Positions 51,649-59,534 are shown, counted from the first letter of the stretch. The stretch: 64,000 bases of DNA from Butyrivibrio sp. (GCA_017615275.1 JAGAAO010000046.1:1-64000); one strand, 5' to 3'. Program-made: numbers and translations. Notes: a model not told the origin generated them from the sequence alone.

Positions 51649-51679
51649 TCCTGCCGGATGAGAGCCTCTTCCGGCAGGA
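51649..51679 (+). other. Very stable intercistronic hairpin
   Basis: TCCTGCCGGA and TCCGGCAGGA frame GAG/CTC, giving about 13 paired bases with one mismatch and a 3-base loop. No T run follows, so it is more likely an mRNA-processing or stability element or partial terminator between the desulfurase and acetyltransferase genes. Confidence 0.7.
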
Positions 51680-51711
51680 GAAATGCAAATATTGGGGAGG
51701 CTGGGAAATTC

Positions 51712-52671
51712 GTGAGCGGAATAATCAATGAAGATGAGATCAATAAGATCGTTCTAAATGTTTTTAAAGACTTTGAAGGTGGCAAGACTATAGATGCCAT
51801 TGATATCTACAATAAACCTGACAAGGCGGAAGTCAGGGAACTTGTCGATGATTTTTTTAGAATAATTTTCCCGGGATATTTCAGGGATCGTTCATACAAG
51901 ATTTTTAATCCAAAGAACAGTTTTGCCGTTACTTTGGAGGACATTTTTTATCATCTCAACAAGCAGGTAACTCTTGCTCTTGATTTCTGTAATAAGAGGG
52001 GAACTCTTACCGAAAAACAGCGCCGGGAAGAGAGCTACAGAGTATGCAAGATTTTTTTCGAGCGCATTCCTGCTGTCAGAGAATATGTAGAATCAGATTT
52101 GATCGCTGCTTATGACGGGGATCCCGCAGCCGGTTGTATGGAAGAGATAATTCTTGCTTATCCGGGACTTATGGCGATTACCGTTTACAGAATAGCGCAT
52201 GAGCTTTACAAGTTGCAGATTCCTGTGCTTCCGAGACTTATGACCGAGTATGCTCATTCTGAGACGGGGATAGATATTCACCCCGGAGCACAGATAGGAA
52301 AATACTTTTTTATCGATCACGGAACGGGCATTGTCATCGGGGAGACCGCTGTTATCGGTGAGCACGTGAAAATATATCAGGGTGTCACAATAGGAGCGTT
52401 ATCTACAAAAGGCGGACAGAAACTATCCGGAGTTAAGAGACATCCCACAATCTGTGATAATGTTACTATCTACGCCGGAGCGTCAATTTTGGGCGGAGAT
52501 ACAATAATAGGCGAAAATACTGTTATCGGCGGTAATACATTCATAACAAGATCGATAGGTGCAGACACAAGAGTAAGCATGAAGAATCTTGAAATGGAAT
52601 ATCGCACAAATAACAATGAAAGAAAAATAGAAGAGTTGAAACAGGGTGATCAGTGGTATTACGTGATCTGA
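51712..52671 (+). CDS. cysE: Serine O-acetyltransferase
   Basis: A 319-residue acetyltransferase that makes O-acetylserine for CysK. The N-terminal helical domain is followed by the left-handed beta helix with hexapeptide repeats: HPGAQIGKYFFIDHGTG, VIGETAVIGEHVKIYQGVTIGA and NVTIYAGASILGGDTIIGENT. It is of the longer (EpsC/SrpH-like) type often found next to Family 2A encapsulins. The GTG at 51712 follows GGGGAGG; the in-frame ATG at 51658 sits inside the hairpin. Confidence 0.92.
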   Translation: MSGIINEDEINKIVLNVFKDFEGGKTIDAIDIYNKPDKAEVRELVDDFFRIIFPGYFRDRSYKIFNPKNSFAVTLEDIFYHLNKQVTLALDFCNKRGTLTEKQRREESYRVCKIFFERIPAVREYVESDLIAAYDGDPAAGCMEEIILAYPGLMAITVYRIAHELYKLQIPVLPRLMTEYAHSETGIDIHPGAQIGKYFFIDHGTGIVIGETAVIGEHVKIYQGVTIGALSTKGGQKLSGVKRHPTICDNVTIYAGASILGGDTIIGENTVIGGNTFITRSIGADTRVSMKNLEMEYRTNNNERKIEELKQGDQWYYVI

Positions 52672-52703
52672 TCACACAAAAGTAAAATTATAAGGAGACC
52701 AAT

Positions 52704-52910
52704 ATGAAGATTACAGTTGCAGGAGAAAAAAAAGAATTTGCTGACGGAATTACAGTTTCTGAGCTCATTGAACTTGAGCAGGTAGAGACACCGCAGTATG
52801 TCACAGTTTCCGTAAATGAGGAATTTATAAATGCCGAGGATTTTGAAACACATAAACTCAGTGAGGGCGATGAGGTTGAATTCCTGTACTTTATGGGAGG
52901 AGGAAGATAA
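52704..52910 (+). CDS. ThiS/HcyS-like sulfur-carrier protein with an extra C-terminal Arg
   Basis: A 68-residue beta-grasp protein: MKITVAGEKKEF, TVSELIELE and a C-terminal GDEVEFLYFMGGGR. Sulfur carriers of this type are activated at a terminal Gly-Gly, but here Arg68 follows Gly65-67, so one residue must be removed before adenylation, as the Ala is removed from HcyS of Wolinella. The stop overlaps the E1 start. The next JAMM gene is the likely trimming enzyme. It is shorter than the fused carrier domain. Confidence 0.9.
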   Translation: MKITVAGEKKEFADGITVSELIELEQVETPQYVTVSVNEEFINAEDFETHKLSEGDEVEFLYFMGGGR

Positions 52911-53719
52911 TGGCATTTACCAATGAACAGCTTGAAAGATATTCAAGGCATATTATTTTAAAAGAGATTGGTGTAAAGGGGCAAAAGAAGCTTCTGAATG
53001 CGAAGGTGCTCATTATCGGAGCAGGCGGACTCGGAGCCCCGGCAGCTCTTTATCTTGCTGCAGCCGGAGTTGGAACAATCGGCATTGTCGACGCAGACGT
53101 AGTCGATCTTTCCAATCTTCAGAGACAGGTTATCCATACAACAAATGATATAGGGAAAAAGAAGGTCGAATCAGCAGCCGAGACCATGCGCCAAATTAAT
53201 CCCGATGTCACTGTAAACACATATTATCAATTTGTAAGCAGCGATAATATTCTTGATCTGATAAAAGATTATGATTTTGTTATTGACGGAACAGACAATT
53301 TCGCAGCTAAGTTCCTTATCAATGATGCCTGCGTAATGGCAAAGAAACCACTTTCACATGCGGGAATCATCAGATTCAAGGGACAGCTTACGACGATCAT
53401 TCCGGGAGAAGGTCCTTGCTACAGATGTATATTCAAGGATCCGCCGCCAAAGGATGCGGTACCTACCTGCAAGCAGGCAGGAGTTATAGGTGCTATGGGA
53501 GGTGTTATCGGCTCACTTCAGGCTATGGAAGCAGTTAAGTACATTACGGGAGTAGGAGATCTTCTTGTGGGATATCTTCTTACTTATGATGCGCTTAAAA
53601 TGGAATTCCATAAGATCAAGCTTCCGCCCAGAGGAAAGGGCTGTGCGGTATGTTCGGATGAACCTACTATCACAGAGCTTATAGATTACGAGCAGCCTGC
53701 ATGTGATTTAAAGCATTGA
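52910..53719 (+). CDS. ThiF/MoeB/HcyF-type E1-like adenylating enzyme
   Basis: A 269-residue single-domain E1-like enzyme that adenylates the C-terminal Gly of the carrier. GAGGLGAPAALYLAAAGVG is the ATP loop, RQVIH the Arg finger, CYRC and CAVC the zinc cysteines, and PTCKQAG the active-site Cys region. There is no rhodanese domain, unlike the fusion protein at 47478. It shares a one-base overlap with the carrier gene, and a JAMM gene follows. Confidence 0.92.
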   Translation: MAFTNEQLERYSRHIILKEIGVKGQKKLLNAKVLIIGAGGLGAPAALYLAAAGVGTIGIVDADVVDLSNLQRQVIHTTNDIGKKKVESAAETMRQINPDVTVNTYYQFVSSDNILDLIKDYDFVIDGTDNFAAKFLINDACVMAKKPLSHAGIIRFKGQLTTIIPGEGPCYRCIFKDPPPKDAVPTCKQAGVIGAMGGVIGSLQAMEAVKYITGVGDLLVGYLLTYDALKMEFHKIKLPPRGKGCAVCSDEPTITELIDYEQPACDLKH

Positions 53720-53735
53720 TAACGGAGAATGTATT

Positions 53736-54173
53736 ATGAAGATAACAATTACAAGATCTGATCTTGACAGGATTGTTGAGCATGCTCTTTTGGAAAGACC
53801 GGATGAGGCATGCGGACTTATAGCCGGAACAGACAATGAGGACGGAATCAGAGAGATAAAGAAAGTGTATCTTTTGACTAATATAGATCACACTAATGAG
53901 CATTTTTCCATAGATCCGAAAGAACAGCTTAAGGCTATTAAGGATATGCGTGCAAACGGGCTTAAGCCAATCGGAAACTGGCATTCTCATCCTGAGACAC
54001 CTTCACGTCCTTCAGAAGAGGATAAAAGACTTGCAAATGACAGTAAAGCAAGTTATCTTATCCTTTCTCTCATGGAGGAAGGAAATCCTGTCTTAAATGC
54101 TTTTCATGTGGAAAGCGTTAACGGTGAGAAGGAAGTCCGAAAGGAAGAACTCATCATTAAGGAGGATAAATAA
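53736..54173 (+). CDS. JAMM/MPN+ metalloprotease (second copy)
   Basis: A 145-residue zinc protease: Glu24 in DEACGLI, HSHP with His83 and His85, Ser93 and Asp96, exactly HxHx7Sx2D. It is only moderately like the first copy at 47041, so the two probably serve different carriers. The placement between E1 and TusA-like genes fits the HcyD role: trimming the carrier's extra Arg and later hydrolysing the carrier-amino acid conjugate. Confidence 0.9.
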   Translation: MKITITRSDLDRIVEHALLERPDEACGLIAGTDNEDGIREIKKVYLLTNIDHTNEHFSIDPKEQLKAIKDMRANGLKPIGNWHSHPETPSRPSEEDKRLANDSKASYLILSLMEEGNPVLNAFHVESVNGEKEVRKEELIIKEDK

Positions 54174-54425
54174 ATGGCAGATATAGAATTTAATGTTGAT
54201 GATACGGTTGATATTACAGATGTACAGTGCCCTGTTACTTTTGTTAAGACAAAGGTGGCACTTGAAGAGCTTGATGACGGCCAGATTCTTCAGGTTCATA
54301 TAAATGACGGTGAGCCTATACAGAATGTACCAAGAAGTGTCAAAGAAGAAGGACACGAGGTGCTTAAGATACAGGATAATGGCGATGGTACCTTTGAACT
54401 GTTTATAAAGAAAGTCGGAGATTGA
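54174..54425 (+). CDS. TusA/SirA-like sulfurtransferase
   Basis: An 83-residue TusA-family protein. The family start is seen in ITDVQCPVTFVKTKVALEELDDGQILQV, with Cys19 in the CPxx motif that holds the persulfide; the usual second Pro is replaced (CPVT). TusA accepts sulfur from a cysteine desulfurase and hands it on, so here it could link the encapsulated desulfurase with the carrier. It follows the JAMM stop with no gap and a GGAGG inside the previous gene. Confidence 0.9.
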   Translation: MADIEFNVDDTVDITDVQCPVTFVKTKVALEELDDGQILQVHINDGEPIQNVPRSVKEEGHEVLKIQDNGDGTFELFIKKVGD

Positions 54426-54444
54426 TATTTCGACTTAAGAAAAT

Positions 54445-54486
54445 AGCGACCTGCTCATGATCAGAGCAGATCGCTTAATTTTTTTG
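54445..54486 (+). terminator. Terminator at the end of the encapsulin/carrier operon
   Basis: AGCGACCTGCTC / GAGCAGATCGCT (one mismatch) with a 7-base loop and a T run. The right arm overlaps the last codons of the convergent Rrf2 gene. Confidence 0.8.
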
Positions 54487-54856
54487 CATAAAAGAAATTT
54501 CTCTCAAGTTCGTAGAATTCATTCCACATCGATAGTGTCTTGCATTTATCCGAACGGTCACATTTTGCGGCGTTGTCTTCAAGGCACACCACGGGAGCAA
54601 ATGAACCTTCCATATGTTCTATTATTTCTCCGACAGAGTACTCGGAAGGTTCTCGAATAAGCTTATAACCGCCGTGTTTGCCGCTTGCGCTTGATATAAG
54701 CCCGCTTGATACAAGCTCTTTTGCGATTATCTCCAGGTATTTTTTGGAAATATCTTGTCTTTCGGCTATATCTTTCAGCGGGATGAGACCTGAATCTTTG
54801 TTGGAGGCAAGATCTATCATGAGCCTTAATGCATATCGCCCTTTGGTCGTAAACAT
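54461..54856 (-). CDS. Rrf2-family transcriptional regulator (CymR/IscR-like)
   Basis: A 131-residue winged-helix regulator: MFTTKGRYALRLMIDLA start, ERQDISKKYLEIIAKEL recognition helix and SGKHGGYKL wing. Three cysteines, Cys91, 99 and 105 (CX7CX5C), occupy the region that binds an iron-sulfur cluster in IscR-type members, so it may sense cluster or sulfide status; CymR, the cysteine regulator, works with CysK. It is divergent from the leader-metY unit and sits in the middle of the sulfur island. The ribosome site is AAGGAGGG. Confidence 0.88.
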   Translation of the reverse strand: MFTTKGRYALRLMIDLASNKDSGLIPLKDIAERQDISKKYLEIIAKELVSSGLISSASGKHGGYKLIREPSEYSVGEIIEHMEGSFAPVVCLEDNAAKCDRSDKCKTLSMWNEFYELERNFFYAKKLSDLL

Positions 54857-54964
54857 GTAAGTCCCTCCTTATTCTTTTCTCTTTTATTAAAGATAACGTA
54901 TTACCCGGCTTTTTTTGAATTAGGCTTAGGTTATCACCGGGGATAAGTTTTAGTTATCGTAAAA

Positions 54965-54999
54965 CCTATTGACGAACTAGGTGAATATGTTTTATCATC
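54965..54999 (+). promoter_or_regulatory. Promoter of the leader-metY unit, sharing a motif with cysK
   Basis: ACCTATTGAC (54965-54974) is identical to the stretch over the cysK -35. TTGACG (54970-54975), 18-base spacer, TATCAT (54994-54999). The spacer repeats part of the cysK pattern (ACTA). The remainder of 54857-54964 shows GATAAC/GTTATC half-sites but nothing I can assign. Confidence 0.5.
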
Positions 55000-55032
55000 T
55001 TTTCAAGATAAATGCAAGGGAGAAAAAAAGAT

Positions 55033-55116
55033 ATGAATAATTTTTCTACAGTTTCTTTTAACCGAATGCGATGTTGCCGAATGTGTTTTGACCGAATGTG
55101 CTGTTGTCGAATGTGA
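55033..55116 (+). CDS. Cysteine/methionine-rich leader peptide built from 15-base repeats
   Basis: A 27-codon ORF with AAGGAG ending 10 bases before the ATG. The peptide holds six Cys (14, 15, 18, 23, 24, 25) and five Met (1, 12, 17, 22, 27) in a repeated five-residue RMxCx pattern, encoded by four tandem 15-base units (start at 55062, 55077, 55092, 55107; core CCGAATGYG). The stop is 86 bases before metY. High Cys/Met content in front of a homocysteine synthesis gene suggests ribosome stalling when these amino acids are short, as in polycysteine leaders of mycobacteria. No clear terminator/antiterminator is seen downstream. Confidence 0.65.
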   Translation: MNNFSTVSFNRMRCCRMCFDRMCCCRM

Positions 55117-55202
55117 CAGGCATCGGAGTAATAAGAAAAAAGCAACTTATATATAAATAAATAGAAATCATAAATCTTAAATAGTATAGGAGAGAAATAA
55201 TC

Positions 55203-56486
55203 ATGAGTAATTATAAATTTGAAACACTTCAGTTACACGTTGGACAGGAACAGCCCGATCCCGCTACAGATGCAAGAGCGGTTCCGATTTACCAGACTAC
55301 ATCATATGTATTTAGAAATTCACAGCATGCAGCAGACAGATTCGGACTTGCTGATGCAGGAAACATATACGGAAGACTTACAAATTCAACACAGGATGTG
55401 TTCGAGAAGAGAATCGCCGCACTTGAAGGCGGAAGCGCAGCACTTGCGGTTGCATCAGGAGCAGCAGCGATCACATATACAATACAGGCGCTTGCAGCAA
55501 ACGGCGGACACATAGTAGCACAGAAGACAATCTACGGCGGAAGCTACAATCTTCTTGCACACACACTTCCTCAGTATGGAATAACAACTACATTTGTAGA
55601 TGCACATAATCTTGCTGAGATCGAGGGCGCGATCAAAGAGAACACAAGAGCTATCTATCTTGAGACTTTGGGAAATCCCAACAGTGATATCCCGGATATC
55701 GATGCTGTTGCTGAGATAGCTCACAAGCACGGACTTCCTCTTGTGATCGACAATACTTTCGGAACACCTTATCTCATCAGACCTATCGAGCACGGTGCAG
55801 ATATCGTAGTTCATTCAGCTACAAAGTTTATCGGCGGACACGGAACAACACTTGGCGGAATCATCGTTGAGTCAGGTAAGTTCAACTGGAAAGAGAGCGG
55901 CAACTATCCTCAGATAGCAGCGCCCAATCCAAGTTACCACGGTGTATCTTTCTATGATGCCGTTGGCCCCGCTGCTTTCGTTACATACATAAGAGCAATT
56001 CTTTTAAGAGATACAGGAGCTACTATTTCACCTTTCAACGCATTCCTGCTTCTTCAGGGTGTTGAGACACTTTCACTTCGTCTCGACAGACATGCAGAGA
56101 ATACCAAGAAAGTAGTTGAGTTCCTTTCAAAGCACCCTCAGGTTGAGAAGGTTAATCACCCTTCAATCGCAGATCATCCCGATCACGCTTTGTATGAGAA
56201 GTATTTCCCGAACGGTGGAGCTTCTATCTTTACATTCGAGATCAAGGGCGGCAAAGAGGCAGCTTGGAAGTTCATCGACAATCTCGAGATCTTTTCACTT
56301 CTTGCTAACGTAGCAGATGTAAAGAGCCTTGTTATCCATCCTGCAAGCACAACACACTCACAGCTTACAGATGAGGAACTTGAAGATCAGGGAATCACAC
56401 AGAGCACTATCAGATTGTCAATCGGAACAGAGCACGTTGACGATATCATTGCAGATCTTGAGAAAGGTTTTGCGGCAGCAAAATAA
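55203..56486 (+). CDS. metY: O-acetylhomoserine sulfhydrylase
   Basis: A 427-residue PLP enzyme that adds sulfide, or carrier-bound sulfur, to O-acetylhomoserine to give homocysteine. It matches MetY from start to end: ETLQLHVGQEQPDPATDARA, YGRLTNSTQDVFEKRIAALE, the PLP Lys in HSATKFIGGHG, and GNYPQIAAPNPSYHGVSF, a long insertion typical of MetY. GGAGAG precedes the ATG. Codon use is rather biased to frequent codons, suggesting high expression. It is downstream of the Cys/Met leader and next to the carrier genes. Confidence 0.95.
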   Translation: MSNYKFETLQLHVGQEQPDPATDARAVPIYQTTSYVFRNSQHAADRFGLADAGNIYGRLTNSTQDVFEKRIAALEGGSAALAVASGAAAITYTIQALAANGGHIVAQKTIYGGSYNLLAHTLPQYGITTTFVDAHNLAEIEGAIKENTRAIYLETLGNPNSDIPDIDAVAEIAHKHGLPLVIDNTFGTPYLIRPIEHGADIVVHSATKFIGGHGTTLGGIIVESGKFNWKESGNYPQIAAPNPSYHGVSFYDAVGPAAFVTYIRAILLRDTGATISPFNAFLLLQGVETLSLRLDRHAENTKKVVEFLSKHPQVEKVNHPSIADHPDHALYEKYFPNGGASIFTFEIKGGKEAAWKFIDNLEIFSLLANVADVKSLVIHPASTTHSQLTDEELEDQGITQSTIRLSIGTEHVDDIIADLEKGFAAAK

Positions 56487-56509
56487 GAAGAAATAGGGAG
56501 TAAATTATT

Positions 56510-57436
56510 ATGAAAAAGAATCTTTTAAACAAATTGGGAACAATTATTACATCGGCAGCACTTCTCGGAGCATCACTTACAGGATGCGGAAGTGCCGGTG
56601 CTGAGAATACAGCAGCAAGTGAAGACGTAACCATAGCTGACGCAGAGGTTGCAAAGGCAGAGTCTGCGGAAGAAACTGCTACAGTTTACAGAACTCTCGA
56701 CGAGATCAAGGAGAGCGGAACGATCAATATCGGTGTGTTCTCCGACAAGAGCCCCTTCGGATACGTTGATGAGAACGGCGAGTATGCAGGATATGATGTT
56801 TATTTTGCAGAGAAGATCGGGGAGGATCTCGGAGTAAAGATCAACTATGTTTCAACAGAAGCTGCCAACAGAATTGAGTATCTCCAGACAGGAAAGGTGG
56901 ATATCATTCTTGCCAATTTCACCGTAACTGAAGAGAGAGCTCAGGAAGTTGATTTTGCACTTCCTTACATGAACGTTGCACTCGGTGTTGTTTCACCCGA
57001 AGACAAAGTAATCGAGAGCCTTGATAATGTCGGAGCAGACGACAAGATCATCGTTATTTCGGGAACAACAGCAGAGACTTATCTTGAGAAGAACTATCCA
57101 AACATCAAGCTTCAGAAGTACGATGCGTACGCAGAGGCAAAGACAGCGTTTGAGAACGGAAACGGTGTTGCTTGGGCAAATGATAATACAGAGGTAATCG
57201 CTTTCGCACTTGAGAACGAGGGCTACAAAGTAGGAATTCCTTCACTCGGAAGTGCAGACACGATCGCACCTGCTGTAACAAAGGGCAACGAAACACTTCT
57301 TACATGGCTCAATGAAGAGATTGAGACAATCGGAAAAGATAACTTCTTCCACAAGGACTATGAAGAGACACTTCTTGAGACATACGGAAAAGATTATGAA
57401 GACACACTCGTAGTTGAGAGTGGTAAGGTTCAGTGA
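56510..57436 (+). CDS. Amino-acid (probably cystine) ABC transporter substrate-binding lipoprotein
   Basis: A 308-residue lipoprotein: signal with lipobox SLTGC, an Ala/Glu-rich linker, then a SBP_bac_3 fold (SGTINIGVFSDKSPFGYVDENG, GYDVYFAEKIGEDLG, LQTGKVDIILANFTVTEERA). Cystine is inferred from its position between metY and the permeases in the sulfur island; the binding site itself does not prove it. Confidence 0.88.
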   Translation: MKKNLLNKLGTIITSAALLGASLTGCGSAGAENTAASEDVTIADAEVAKAESAEETATVYRTLDEIKESGTINIGVFSDKSPFGYVDENGEYAGYDVYFAEKIGEDLGVKINYVSTEAANRIEYLQTGKVDIILANFTVTEERAQEVDFALPYMNVALGVVSPEDKVIESLDNVGADDKIIVISGTTAETYLEKNYPNIKLQKYDAYAEAKTAFENGNGVAWANDNTEVIAFALENEGYKVGIPSLGSADTIAPAVTKGNETLLTWLNEEIETIGKDNFFHKDYEETLLETYGKDYEDTLVVESGKVQ

Positions 57437-57437
57437 T

Positions 57438-58097
57438 ATGGATATAAATGTGCTAATAACGTATATACCTCTGTATAATGAAGCACTTCTCCTTACATTT
57501 AAGATTGGTATGCTTGGCATCCTGACAGCCTTCGCCATAGGGCTGTCAGGGGCAGCAGCCGTTTATTTCAAAGTTCCTGTAGTTAAAAAAATATTGGAAA
57601 TATACATTGAGCTGTTCAGGAATACACCATTACTTGTGCAGCTTTTTTTCATTTATTTTGCACTTCCGAAACTTGGAATAAGAATTGACGCAGAGACCTG
57701 CGGAGTGCTGGGACTTGGACTTATAGGCGGAGCGTACATGATTGAGACGCTTAGGAGCGGTTTTGAATCTATCGACAAAGTGCAGAGTGAAAGCGCTCTT
57801 TCACTTGGAATGACAAGGAGGCAGATGTTTGGAAGTATCATACTTCCGCAGGCTTTTTCCGTAAGTATGCCCGGAATCATGGCGAACGTCATCTTCCTGT
57901 TAAAAGAAACTTCGGTGTTCTCTACGATAAGTCTTATGGATCTGATGTTTACAGCCAAAGATCTGATAGGTATGTATGCAAAGACTATAGAGTGCCTTTT
58001 CCTTTTGGTTGTCTATTACCTCATCATGCTCCTTCCTATATCTGTTCTTGGATCATTCATAGAAAGGAGAGTACGCTATGCACAATTTGGGGATTGA
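57438..58097 (+). CDS. Amino-acid ABC transporter permease
   Basis: A 219-residue polar amino-acid permease of the HisM family with about five helices. FRNTPLLVQLFFIYFALPKLG and the EAA-type loop ALSLGMTRRQMFGSIILPQAF are the family features. The ATG follows the SBP stop by one base. Overlaps the next permease gene by 20 bases. Confidence 0.9.
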   Translation: MDINVLITYIPLYNEALLLTFKIGMLGILTAFAIGLSGAAAVYFKVPVVKKILEIYIELFRNTPLLVQLFFIYFALPKLGIRIDAETCGVLGLGLIGGAYMIETLRSGFESIDKVQSESALSLGMTRRQMFGSIILPQAFSVSMPGIMANVIFLLKETSVFSTISLMDLMFTAKDLIGMYAKTIECLFLLVVYYLIMLLPISVLGSFIERRVRYAQFGD

Positions 58098-58752
58098 TGT
58101 TCTTTTCAAAGGAACCAATATGATAAGACTTCTCAAAGGGTTATGGGTATCTGTAGAGATAAGTCTCATCGCGGTTTTGATAAGCATCGTGCTTGGACTT
58201 GTGATGGGCATACTCATGACATCCAAGAGTAAAGTAATAAGATTTATCTTAAGAGTGTATCTTGAGGTAGTCAGGATCATGCCTCAGATGGTCCTGTTGT
58301 TTATAGTCTATTTCGGTACAACAAGAGTTTTCGGTCTTAATATTTCTGCGGAAGCTTCGGCGATAATTGTATTTGTTTTCTGGGGAACTGCTGAAATGGG
58401 CGATCTTGTGAGGGGATCAATAAAAAGCATACCGAAGATACAGTATGATTCGGCGTATGCGCTTGGAATGGACAAAATTCAGGTGTACACGGCGATCATA
58501 CTTCCGCAGACAATAAGGCGACTGATACCGCTTTCCATCAATCTTGTCACCAGAATGATAAAGACGACATCGCTTGTGATGATGATAGGAATAGTTGAAG
58601 TGTTAAAGGTTGCCCAGCAGATAATAGAAGCCAACAGAAAAGCTTCGCCCAACGCGGCATTCGGAGTGTTCGCGGTGGTATTTCTTTTGTATTTTGTAGT
58701 ATGCCGGACAATTAGCGGATTTGCGGTAAAGCTTGAGAAAAGGTGGACATAG
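58078..58752 (+). CDS. Amino-acid ABC transporter permease
   Basis: A 224-residue second permease of the same family. LEVVRIMPQMVLLFIVYFG and the coupling loop AYALGMDKIQVYTAIILPQTI are visible. With the partner at 57438 it would form a heterodimeric channel, as in many cystine importers. AAAGGAGAG lies before the ATG. Confidence 0.9.
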   Translation: MHNLGIDVLFKGTNMIRLLKGLWVSVEISLIAVLISIVLGLVMGILMTSKSKVIRFILRVYLEVVRIMPQMVLLFIVYFGTTRVFGLNISAEASAIIVFVFWGTAEMGDLVRGSIKSIPKIQYDSAYALGMDKIQVYTAIILPQTIRRLIPLSINLVTRMIKTTSLVMMIGIVEVLKVAQQIIEANRKASPNAAFGVFAVVFLLYFVVCRTISGFAVKLEKRWT

Positions 58753-58754
58753 AT

Positions 58755-59519
58755 TTGAGTGAAAAAGATATTGAGCAGGCAGAAATGCTCGTGGAAGTAA
58801 AAAACTTACATAAAGAATTTAACGGGAATGTCATCCTTGGGGATATCAACCTTTCCGTAAAAAAGGGTGAAGTGGTGGTTGTTATTGGTCCCTCCGGATG
58901 CGGAAAGAGTACGTTCCTTAGGTGCCTCAACGGCCTTGAGAAGATCCAGGGCGGAACCATTGCCGTTGACGGACTTTATGTGGAACCCGATAAAAAAGAT
59001 ATTACCAAGATCCGCCAGAAGATCGGAATGGTATTTCAGTCATATGAACTTTTTCCTCACAAGACTGTCCTTGATAACGTGATACTCGCACCTGTCATGG
59101 TACAAAAGAGGGATAAGAAAGATGCGACTAAAGAGGCTTTGGAACTTCTTGAGAAAGTCGGACTTGCTGATAAAAAAGATTACTATCCGCGTCAGCTCTC
59201 CGGTGGACAGAAGCAGAGAGTTGCGATAGTCAGAGCTCTTTTGATGCATCCTGAAGTTCTGTTGTTTGATGAAGTAACGGCGGCTCTCGATCCCGAAATG
59301 GTTCACGAGGTTTTGCAGACAATGCTTGAGCTTGCAAAGTCAGGATCCACCATGATAATCGTCACTCACGAAATGGCTTTTGCCAAAGCTGTCGCCGACA
59401 GAGTTGTATTTTTTGACGGAGGCGAGATTGTTGAAGAATCCTCCGACGTAAAGAACTTCTTCGAGAATCCTTCGACCGAAAGGGCAAAGAGATTTTTGAA
59501 GACATTTGCGTATGAATAA
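58755..59519 (+). CDS. Amino-acid ABC transporter ATP-binding protein
   Basis: A 254-residue ATPase. Walker A is GPSGCGKST, the signature LSGGQKQR and Walker B LLFDEVTAALD. In the D-loop region the usual DEPTSALD is DEVTAALD, unlike the second ATPase at 63125. The TTG at 58755 has AGGTGG eight bases upstream; the alternative GTG at 58743 would overlap the permease stop. It ends the transporter operon. Confidence 0.9.
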   Translation: MSEKDIEQAEMLVEVKNLHKEFNGNVILGDINLSVKKGEVVVVIGPSGCGKSTFLRCLNGLEKIQGGTIAVDGLYVEPDKKDITKIRQKIGMVFQSYELFPHKTVLDNVILAPVMVQKRDKKDATKEALELLEKVGLADKKDYYPRQLSGGQKQRVAIVRALLMHPEVLLFDEVTAALDPEMVHEVLQTMLELAKSGSTMIIVTHEMAFAKAVADRVVFFDGGEIVEESSDVKNFFENPSTERAKRFLKTFAYE

Positions 59520-59534
59520 AAATATTTACTGTTG

